Source: Prochloron sp965198675 (lineage in GTDB: Bacteria; Cyanobacteriota; Cyanobacteriia; Cyanobacteriales; Prochloraceae). Taken from it: a stretch of DNA of 64,000 nt. Shown here piece by piece: positions 57,519-64,000 of the stretch. The position numbers were made by a program, and so were the translations under genes. The stretch covers positions 2,480,001 through 2,544,000 of the forward strand of contig OZ240666.1 in NCBI GenBank assembly GCA_965198675.1, written 5' to 3'. Numbering within the stretch: position 1 is the first letter of the stretch; each line of letters opens with the position of its first letter. The notes under the pieces were generated by a model. The model saw nothing but the letters and a program-made list of their open reading frames with translations, did not search any database and was not told the origin of the DNA.

Positions 57519-58220
57519 ATGTTAAAAATTGCCGGAGTGAATGTTTATTACGGTGAGAGTCACATATTACGGGATGTGGACTTGAACGTCCATCCTGGAG
57601 AGATGGTTTGTTTAATTGGAAGGAATGGAGTGGGGAAAACCACTCTCTTGAAGACCATTATGGGTTTGCTCACACCTCGTCAGGGAAGGATTTATTTCAG
57701 GGATCGCCCCCTGACGGGCATATCTACTGATAAAAGGGCAAGATTGGGCATTGGTTATGTACCCCAAGGAAGGGAAATTATTCCCCGGTTGACGGTGAAG
57801 GAGAATTTGCTCCTGGGGTTAGAAGCACGACGAGAGAAGGGTAAGGGGAAAGGGGAGATACCTTCAGAGATATTTGAATTATTTCCTGATCTAGGGCAGA
57901 TGCTCCCCCGTCTGGGGGGAAATTTAAGCGGAGGACAACAGCAACAACTGGCTATTGCCCGGGCTCTGATGGGGAAACCCCAGTTGTTGGTGTTAGACGA
58001 ACCCACGGAGGGCATTCAACCTTCCATTATCTTACAAATTGAAGCTGCGGTACGGCGGATTATTGAAACTTCCGGTATTTCCGTCTTGTTGGTGGAGCAG
58101 CACTTACATTTTGTCCGCCTTGCCGATCGGTATTATGCCATGCAAAAAGGAGGCATTGTGGCTTTTGGGAGTACTAGGAAGTTTAGTCAGGAGGTGATTC
58201 AGCGATTTTTGGCAGTTTAA
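57519..58220 (+). CDS. urtE: UrtE, urea ABC transporter ATP-binding protein
   Basis: 233 aa, LivF-type ATPase and last gene of urtABCDE. Walker A IGRNGVGKTTLLKT, Q-loop IGYVPQGREIIPRLTVKENL, signature LSGGQQQQLAIARALMG, Walker B LLVLDEPTEGIQPSI, H-loop LVEQHLHFV. An 88-bp gap to urtD contains CTCTGCGTCCTCTGCGTCTC repeats. The next gene is unrelated and begins 141 bp later. Confidence 0.95.
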   Translation: MLKIAGVNVYYGESHILRDVDLNVHPGEMVCLIGRNGVGKTTLLKTIMGLLTPRQGRIYFRDRPLTGISTDKRARLGIGYVPQGREIIPRLTVKENLLLGLEARREKGKGKGEIPSEIFELFPDLGQMLPRLGGNLSGGQQQQLAIARALMGKPQLLVLDEPTEGIQPSIILQIEAAVRRIIETSGISVLLVEQHLHFVRLADRYYAMQKGGIVAFGSTRKFSQEVIQRFLAV

Positions 58221-58360
58221 TGTGATGGAGCGGTGAGCAGTGCCCTGAAATAAAATCCTTGGGTTGGCTCGGAAAATTTGGAATTAGTGATTGTTGTGTT
58301 ATTGTGATTATTGTGTTATCCTGTTTAATGTCTTAACTCAAATTTGCGAGGATATATCTT

Positions 58361-59308
58361 ATGTCTCAGTCTGTAGCCCTAACCCAGTCTCCTTCCTCTA
58401 CTAATGATATCGGATTTATCTCCGATTTTGCTTCCATCACCTCCCTCATGGATTGGCTAATGGGGGTATTTGACGCCGGTACGGATTGGGGTGAATTGAG
58501 CTATTGGCTTCTGGTACAGCAGAAAGAAGTTTTGGAGGTTTTGCTGAAAAATCAGCAAGCGATCCTGGATTATTTAAACAACTTGCAAGAACAAGGTGAA
58601 ATCACCCAAGAGAAGCTGGACGAATTATCAGATTCCATCAATGACCAATTAGAAGATATCCAAACCCAACTGGATGGCATTAGTAGCCAAATCAGGCAAT
58701 TCGAGCGAGATTTATTCGGATACCTGGTGCCGCGGATGGAGCAGCTTCTTGCTGAAAATCAAAAGATTTTAAACAAGCTTGCTCTGATCCAAGATGCATT
58801 ACTCGTAATCTTGGAGGAACTGGACTTAATTGAGCTGCAAATTGAGTGGAACAATATTACCACCCAACTTGCCAATCACCTCCAGAAAATTGAATATTTG
58901 CACCTGCGCATGAGTCAGCTCAATCTGCTCAATCCAGAAAATACTGACGGTTCAGCCCAAGCCGCCAGCACCACGGCAGATCTGGCTCAGGTATTCTCTA
59001 GTGAGATTGTTGCCTGGGCGAAGGCTGTATTAGATCCAGGGGCTGGGGTGACATTTGGGCTGCAAGCAATGAATAGCATTATTTTGAAGAAAACAGCCTT
59101 TAGTCGCTCCATCTTAGAAGTCTTTGTGGATCTAATGCAACAAGGGGCTGTGAGTTCCAACCAACCCGCAGTTACCCTACAGCAATATGCCCTTAACCTG
59201 GCAATGGCTCAGGGCAAGGGGTTTATGTGTGTGGCTCAAGCCTGCGAGTACCTTGTAGGGTGGGCATTGCCCACCTTCCCCACCTTCCCCACACCCGTTT
59301 CCAAATAG
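58361..59308 (+). CDS. Long-helical protein of unknown function, C-terminus altered by a repeat
   Basis: 315 aa with no signal peptide. After an N-terminal SDFASITSLMDWLMGVFDAG, residues ~50-180 are a long predicted helix or coil (EVLLKNQQAILDYLNNLQEQ, DQLEDIQTQLDGISSQIRQF, ENQKILNKLALIQDALLVIL). A further helical region with a hydrophobic GVTFGLQAMNSIIL segment follows. The shape recalls helical-bundle pore-forming toxins, but I recognise no family and do not assign a function. The last ~18 codons (VGWALPTFPTFPTPVSK) come from the GTAGGGTGGGCATTGCC repeat. The probable real C-terminus lies downstream in another frame (59338-59502). Confidence 0.7.
   Translation: MSQSVALTQSPSSTNDIGFISDFASITSLMDWLMGVFDAGTDWGELSYWLLVQQKEVLEVLLKNQQAILDYLNNLQEQGEITQEKLDELSDSINDQLEDIQTQLDGISSQIRQFERDLFGYLVPRMEQLLAENQKILNKLALIQDALLVILEELDLIELQIEWNNITTQLANHLQKIEYLHLRMSQLNLLNPENTDGSAQAASTTADLAQVFSSEIVAWAKAVLDPGAGVTFGLQAMNSIILKKTAFSRSILEVFVDLMQQGAVSSNQPAVTLQQYALNLAMAQGKGFMCVAQACEYLVGWALPTFPTFPTPVSK
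59253..59275. repeat. GTAGGGTGGGCATTGCCCACC repeat inside the helical-protein gene
   Basis: Palindromic unit (GGTGGGCA/TGCCCACC). Other copies or part-copies are at 35023, 35164, 46365-46380, 54315-54335 and 60536-60557. Here it lies in coding DNA and is followed by CACCTTCCC duplications. Confidence 0.85.
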
Positions 59309-59337
59309 CAGAGAGCGCGGAAACGGATACCCACTAA

Positions 59338-59502
59338 TTGTTCCTAGAAGGGATTCAGTTTACACATGGGAGGAATAGGGCGCATTTTGTGTCCAAATAT
59401 GGTAATATTCCTTTCAAAAGGACATTGGGCGGGGATAACTTGAGCCAGAAACCGAGCAAGTTTGGTATCTTGGATCTGGATACTATCCAGGATGAGTTTT
59501 GA
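59338..59502 (+). pseudogene. Detached C-terminal segment of the helical-protein gene
   Basis: This frame reads LFLEGIQFTHGRNRAHFVSK, YGNIPFKRTLGGDNLSQKPS, then KFGILDLDTIQDEF and a TGA. It has balanced composition, no start codon and a different frame from the gene just upstream. It is best explained as the original end of the 58361 gene, separated by the repeat insertion and a frameshift. Confidence 0.6.
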
Positions 59503-59507
59503 TTAAC

Positions 59508-60059
59508 CTATGGATTCCCGAACCAATTAGGGACTAAAATCTTCATAATACCCACAAGAAAGGCACTAACCAGGGCTACAACCATGGTGCGATTGAGAAA
59601 TTCTTGGTTATCGATCCGCTTGTCAAAACCCTTCAGTCTTTCATCCAGAGCTTGAATATCACCGCTGATACCAATAAACTTACCATTGTTGCTTTCTTCT
59701 AACCTGGTTACAAAAACCTTCAATTCGAGAAATTCCTCACTGAAGTGGTCTGCTTTTTTGTTAATCTCTTTACTCAGTTGGTCTATTTTCTCATCTACAT
59801 CCGCACTCAGCTGATTGGTTTTCTCATCCACATCCCCACTCAGCTTATCGATCTTACTGTCTAGCTTATCGATTTTCTGATCCACATTCCCACTCAGCTG
59901 ATTGGTTTTATTATCCACATCCCCACTCAGCTTATCGATCTTACTGTCTAGCTTATCGATTTTCTGATCCACATTCCCACTCAGCTGATTGGTTTTATTA
60001 TCCACATCCCCACTCAGCTTATCGATCTTACTGTCTAGCTTATCGATTTTCTGATCCAC
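59508..60059 (-). pseudogene. C-terminal part of a frameshifted coiled-coil membrane protein
   Basis: 183 codons. Repeats of 29 aa (DQKIDKLDSKIDKLSGDV then DNKTNQLSGNV) precede a coil (FLELKVFVTRLEESNNGKFI) and a C-terminal membrane span (FLNRTMVVALVSAFLVGIMK). It is not an independent gene, because no ribosome site precedes the apparent start and the 29-aa repeat pattern continues upstream in another frame. One missing base near 60126 separates the two parts. Restored, the protein would be 300 aa. It has the same plan as the three coiled-coil genes at 9385-10784. Confidence 0.8.
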
Positions 60060-60121
60060 ATCCCCACTCAGCTTATCGATCTTACTGTCTAGCTTATCGA
60101 TTTTCTGATTTACATCAGCAT

Positions 60122-60409
60122 TCAGTTATCGATTTTCTGATCCACATCAGCATTCAACTTATCGATTTTCTGATCCACATCAGCATTCAGCTTATCGATC
60201 TTACTGTCTAGCCTATCGATTTTCTGATCCACATCAGTACTCAGCTTACCGATTTTCTGCTCCACATCAGCACTCAGTCTATTGAATTTCTCATCCATCT
60301 TGCTGTCTAACCTATCAATTTTCTGCTCCATAATCTCCTGCAACCTGTCCATTTTGCTGTCCAGGTTGTTGAGAATGGTGATTAAATCGGTCTCGACGGC
60401 TACAGTCAT
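60122..60409 (-). CDS. N-terminal part of the frameshifted coiled-coil protein
   Basis: 95 aa: MTVAVETDLITILNNLDSKM followed by coil repeats (QKIDRLDSKMDEKFNRLSAD, EQKIGKLSTDVDQKIDRLDS). Translation stops at 60122 because a G is missing in GATAA(G)CTGAAT, where neighbouring repeat units have GATAAGCTGAAT or GATAAGTTGAAT. The product would be a soluble coil without its membrane anchor. A sigma70-type promoter and a 5'-leader palindrome lie upstream, so the gene was, or still is, transcribed. Confidence 0.75.
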   Translation of the reverse strand: MTVAVETDLITILNNLDSKMDRLQEIMEQKIDRLDSKMDEKFNRLSADVEQKIGKLSTDVDQKIDRLDSKIDKLNADVDQKIDKLNADVDQKIDN

Positions 60410-60440
60410 GGTACAATCCTCAAGAGTATTTTTGAGTTTT

Positions 60441-60464
60441 GTCCTCTAGTCTCGTCTAGAGGAC
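60441..60464 (-). promoter_or_regulatory. Leader palindrome, candidate operator or RNA hairpin
   Basis: GTCCTCTAG-N6-CTAGAGGAC is a perfect 9-bp inverted repeat just downstream of the promoter at 60473-60501 and about 30 bp before the start codon. CCTCTAG recurs once more at 60486-60492 inside the promoter spacer, which suggests a repressor operator rather than a terminator; no T-run follows. Confidence 0.55.
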
Positions 60465-60472
60465 TAATTTTT

Positions 60473-60501
60473 AGTATAGACTAAACTAGAGGTCTTGTCA
60501 A
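60473..60501 (-). promoter_or_regulatory. Sigma70-type promoter of the coiled-coil gene
   Basis: Minus strand: TTGACA (60496-60501), 17 bp, TATACT (60473-60478). The spacer contains one CCTCTAG half-site of the leader palindrome. Confidence 0.72.
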
Positions 60502-60561
60502 GGTGTAGGGTCCGGCGAACACCTACGAACTGGTTTGGTGGGCAATGCCCACCCTACAAAT

Positions 60562-63500
60562 TTACCCCTCTCTCTGCGTCTCTGCGCCTCTGCGTGAAAC
60601 ATCTTCTATTTTCCCTAACCACTCAATCAAATTATCTAACTGTTGCTGAGGTTTGAGGACTCCTAAACCCCTAACCATGACCTTTTTCCGTCCATAAACA
60701 AAGCGGGATTGCAGGTGTTGGGGCAATTTCTCTGCTAATAATTTCCAAGCAGGTTCCCCCATGGGTGTTATGAGGACAATATGTTGTTTTCCCTCCGGTT
60801 TAATGCGAGAAAAACCTAAAGACTTGGCTATCTGTTTTAATTGCATGACACTTAATAATTGTTCCACAGGAGCAGGAATGGAACCGTAGCGATCGCTCCA
60901 TTCTGCTGCAATTAGTTTCAATTCCCGTTGGGAGTTTGCGGCAGCAACAGCACGATAAGCCGCCATTTTTTGCTCCTGGGAAGCAATATAATACCCGGGA
61001 ATAAACGCAGTTAGTTGTAAGTCTACTTGGGTATCTTCTACTTGAGGAATTTCTTCTCCTTGAATTTCCGCAATACAAGACTGTAACATCTCCATATATA
61101 ACTCAAAACCAATCGCTTCCATTTGTCCCGATTGCTCTGCACCCAAAATATTACCTACACCCCTAATTTCCATGTCTCTTGTGGCTAACTGATACCCAGA
61201 ACCCAATTGACTGAATTCCTGGAGAGCCCGTAACCGTTTCCGAGCTGTATCTGATAAAATCTGATTATCTGGGTACAATAACCAAGCCCGAGCTTGAATA
61301 CCGGAACGCCCCACCCGTCCCCGGAGCTGATATAATTGAGCTAAACCGAAATGTTGGGCATCCTCGATAATAATGGTATTGACCCGGGGAATGTCTAAAC
61401 CTGATTCAATAATGGTGGTGCACAGGAGGATATCTGCTTCCCCATTATTAAAGGCTAACATAGTAGCTTCTAACTCTCCCGGAGACATTTGACCATGAGC
61501 CATAGCTACTTTCACACCAGGTACCATTTCCTCCAATTGTACTGCCACCTTCTCAATCCCTTCCACTCGACGAACGACGTAAAATACCTGTCCTCCTCGA
61601 TCTAGTTCGTTGCGGATACCTGTCCGCACTACGTCGGGGCTGTAGGGGGATAAATGGGTTTGAATGGGACGACGAGAAGGAGGTGGGGTAGCAATGATAC
61701 TCATTTCCCGAATGCCAGACAGGGACATATAGAGGGTGCGGGGAATGGGTGTAGCACTGAGGGTGAGCACATCTAATTTGGCTTTGAGGTTTTTAATCTT
61801 CTCCTTCTGGTTCACCCCAAATCGCTGTTCTTCGTCAATTACCAATAAACCCAAATCTCGGTATTTCACTTCCCGATTTAAGAGTTGTTGGGTACCCACC
61901 ACAATATCTAATTCCCCGGTAGCAAGACGTTGGATGATATCTTTCCGCTCTTTGGGGCTGCGGAAGCGATTGAGTAAGCCGATATTAATGGGATAGGGAG
62001 CAAATCTTTCTTTGAGAGTGTGGTAATGTTGTTGACTGAGAATGGTGGTGGGAGCGAGGAAAGCTACTTGTTTCTCTGCACTACTGACTACTTTAAAGAT
62101 AGCTCGCAGTGCTACTTCTGTTTTGCCGAAACCTACGTCCCCACATATGAGGCGATCCATGGGGCGATCGCTCTCCAAATCCCGTTTTACATCCTGAATC
62201 GCCTTCAACTGATCCGTGGTGATCTCATAGGGGAAGGAGTCTTCTAATTCTTGTTGCCAAGGGATATCTGGAGGATAAGCGTAGCCAGTTAGTTGGGAGC
62301 GCTTGCTATATAATTGTAATAAATCAAAAGCTAGTTTCTTGACAGTTTTGCGTACCCGATTCTTTTTGCTTTGCCAAGCTTTTCCAGACATTTTATCGAG
62401 TTCTGGGGGTCTCTTGTCAGTAGTACGGTACCGAGAGAGAACTTCTAAGGAGTCTACTGGGACTCTTAATAACCCGTCTGCGTACTTTACTGCTATATAC
62501 TCCCGGTTATTTAAAGTTTCCAGTTGGAGAAATTTGCCCACACCGTGTCGCTTATGGACTACATAGTCTCCGGGAGATAATTTTTGCAAGTCTACTGTTT
62601 TCGAGGTAGCCCGGCGACGCTTGCGCACATAGCTGGTGGTAACTAAGGAATGTTGACCGAAGAATTCCCGATCCGTCACCACAGCTATATTATAGGTGGG
62701 GAGGATAAACCCTTCTAATTCTGCCAGCCCGGCATATTTGAGGGCTACAGGAGTAGAATCTTGGTGTAGTCGCCTTATAGCTGAATAATTGTGGGGGTTA
62801 GGAAGAAACTGAGCCGGACAGTCGTGTTCCTGGAGCAGGGCAGCACAACGGGATGGTTGGGCGGAAATGAGCCAAATTTCATACTTTTTTAATGTTAAGT
62901 TAGTAGAGATTTCCTGTTTACCCCGCAGGATAGCTGCTAACTTGGCAAATTGGTGTGGTGCCGTGGGCAGGGGGCGACTGGCCAGATTCACTCCATTTTT
63001 CTTCTTAACTGATTCGTATTCAGTTAAATAAATTACCTTAAACTTGTCAGCAGCGTCTTGAATGGTGAAGGGACGATGCATTTTCCTCCCCAGTTGCGCA
63101 ATACATTGCCATTGTTCCTCTACCCCCTGTAACCACCTCTGGTTATGAGCTGCACATTGAGCGACTTCGTCAAAAGCACATAACGTATTTTTGGGTAAAT
63201 AATCTAAGAGACTGGTGAGTGGTTCGGGGTTGTTATTTGTGATTGCTTGGAAACTGGTAGGAGTGAGGAGGAGTCGTTCTATTTTATCCTGGGAGCGCTG
63301 GGTAGCGGGGTCAAATTCCCGCAACTGTTCTAATTCCTCTCCCAACCATTCTAAACGCACTGGCAATTCTGCCCAGACGGGGAAGATATCCACTATATCC
63401 CCTCGACGCCCCCATTGTCCTTCTGTTTCTACCAAGGGAACTCGTTCGTAACCCAGTTGGGTGAGTTTATTTTGCAGGGTTTCATTGGTGAAAGTCATTC

Positions 63501-63933
63501 CAGGGTTTAGGTGTAAACAAAAAGACTGGAAGACGGTGGGGGGTGGGAGGTGAGGTTGGAAGGAGCGCTCCGTAGCCACAATAGCGATGTTATCTTGGTG
63601 AGACAGGGAGGAGAGAACTTGCATTTGTCCCCAAACTGTCTCTGACTCTGTGGCAATAGAATCGTAGGGGGAAGCTTCTGAGGTAGGATAGAAATGTACT
63701 GCTCCCCAGCCCATAGCTTCCAACTGTGCTGCCCAACGTCCTGCTTCTTGTAAGGTGGGACAAATGATACAGAGATTATGGCCTCGGTCCCGTGCTAAAC
63801 TGGAAGCCACTAAACCTTTAGGTAGACGGGGAATGCCGTTTAAGTACAACTTCCCCTCTTGTTCCAGTTTGTCCAACAAGGATTTGGTGATGGATTTTTG
63901 TCCGAGAGTGTGAATAATAGAAGAGAAGGTCAT
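60562..63933 (-). CDS. mfd: Transcription-repair coupling factor Mfd
   Basis: 1123 aa ATP-dependent translocase that removes stalled RNA polymerase and recruits UvrA. The N-terminal UvrB-like module includes FYPTSEASPYDS and WGRRGDIVDIFPVW. The RNA-polymerase-interacting Tudor domain is LSPGDYVVHKRHGVGKFLQL. RecG-like motor motifs are ICGDVGFGKTEVALRA, LLVIDEEQRFGVNQKEK and LSATPIPRTLYM, then TTIIESGLDIPRVNTIII and QLRGRVGRSG. The C-terminal TRCF domain is present. The last ~12 codons (DVSRRGAETQREG) are read from a dispersed CTCTGCGTCTCTGCGCC repeat that has replaced the natural end. Confidence 0.97.
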   Translation of the reverse strand: MTFSSIIHTLGQKSITKSLLDKLEQEGKLYLNGIPRLPKGLVASSLARDRGHNLCIICPTLQEAGRWAAQLEAMGWGAVHFYPTSEASPYDSIATESETVWGQMQVLSSLSHQDNIAIVATERSFQPHLPPPTVFQSFCLHLNPGMTFTNETLQNKLTQLGYERVPLVETEGQWGRRGDIVDIFPVWAELPVRLEWLGEELEQLREFDPATQRSQDKIERLLLTPTSFQAITNNNPEPLTSLLDYLPKNTLCAFDEVAQCAAHNQRWLQGVEEQWQCIAQLGRKMHRPFTIQDAADKFKVIYLTEYESVKKKNGVNLASRPLPTAPHQFAKLAAILRGKQEISTNLTLKKYEIWLISAQPSRCAALLQEHDCPAQFLPNPHNYSAIRRLHQDSTPVALKYAGLAELEGFILPTYNIAVVTDREFFGQHSLVTTSYVRKRRRATSKTVDLQKLSPGDYVVHKRHGVGKFLQLETLNNREYIAVKYADGLLRVPVDSLEVLSRYRTTDKRPPELDKMSGKAWQSKKNRVRKTVKKLAFDLLQLYSKRSQLTGYAYPPDIPWQQELEDSFPYEITTDQLKAIQDVKRDLESDRPMDRLICGDVGFGKTEVALRAIFKVVSSAEKQVAFLAPTTILSQQHYHTLKERFAPYPINIGLLNRFRSPKERKDIIQRLATGELDIVVGTQQLLNREVKYRDLGLLVIDEEQRFGVNQKEKIKNLKAKLDVLTLSATPIPRTLYMSLSGIREMSIIATPPPSRRPIQTHLSPYSPDVVRTGIRNELDRGGQVFYVVRRVEGIEKVAVQLEEMVPGVKVAMAHGQMSPGELEATMLAFNNGEADILLCTTIIESGLDIPRVNTIIIEDAQHFGLAQLYQLRGRVGRSGIQARAWLLYPDNQILSDTARKRLRALQEFSQLGSGYQLATRDMEIRGVGNILGAEQSGQMEAIGFELYMEMLQSCIAEIQGEEIPQVEDTQVDLQLTAFIPGYYIASQEQKMAAYRAVAAANSQRELKLIAAEWSDRYGSIPAPVEQLLSVMQLKQIAKSLGFSRIKPEGKQHIVLITPMGEPAWKLLAEKLPQHLQSRFVYGRKKVMVRGLGVLKPQQQLDNLIEWLGKIEDVSRRGAETQREG

Positions 63934-64000
63934 GAATTTGAACGAGTAATTAACCGTTTATTGAATAATACAGTCTGCAATGGTCCAAAAACCTGTGGGG

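Noticed and set aside
63980..64000. ATG followed by open codons at the right edge (MVQKPVG)
   Set aside because: Seven codons and no ribosome site are too little to call a gene.

Overview
The window comes from a cyanobacterium, probably a repeat-rich filamentous type. The evidence is petG, a CytM-like cytochrome, ferredoxin-dependent glutamate synthase, a SomA/B-type porin, urtABCDE behind an NtcA-type promoter, a cyanobacterial RNase E with its PNPase-binding tail, many GCGATCGC (HIP1) sites, and arrays of the TAACTGG heptamer typical of cyanobacterial STRR repeats.

Layout. 1-4985: queC (partial), queE, tRNA-Leu(GAG), petG, cytM-like, gyrB, miaA. 4811-13836: accessory zone with a 395-bp tandem duplication of the miaA 3' end, small antitoxin-like genes, a NACHT-NTPase/pentapeptide gene split by one in-frame TAG, three tandem copies of a coiled-coil membrane-protein gene, photolyase, a NUDIX hydrolase and an orphan nuclease/immunity-like pair. 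13849-37105: a housekeeping block whose order (cysteine desulfurase, rne, DUF1997, pheA, LON-domain protein, rpsJ, tuf, fusA, rpsG, rpsL, A-type Fe-S protein, cupin, glycosidase, Fd-GOGAT) looks ancestral for cyanobacteria. It is broken by an 8.7-kb accessory insertion (19973-28723) of pseudogenes, a DUF4347 adhesin truncated by a TnpB relic, an ORF-less group II intron, a MITE-like repeat and an ISAs1 fragment. 41952-46252: kinase/WD40 signalling genes. 46385-49540: a devBCA-type exporter. 50503-58220: ureG, porin, and urtABCDE for high-affinity urea uptake. 58361-63933: helical/coiled-coil genes in decay, then mfd.

Genome style. Nearly every intergenic gap holds short dispersed repeats: TAACTGG heptamers, GCGCAAAG runs, TGCGTCTCTGCGGTT strings, the GGTGGGCATTGCCCACC palindrome and the TTGTACTCCGTACAA palindrome. 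Several appear to sit inside reading frames without breaking them (Fd-GOGAT twice, an IscA-like protein, a glycosidase, DUF1997), resembling Rickettsia palindromic elements. Others supply new C-termini or stops (MiaA, Mfd, a helical protein, a DUF29 pseudogene). I regard this invasion of coding sequence by palindromic repeats as the most notable signal. The amber-interrupted NACHT protein and the nuclease/immunity-like pair come next.

Limits: all family calls rest on motif recognition by eye, without database searches. Gene-order comparisons with other cyanobacteria are from memory.
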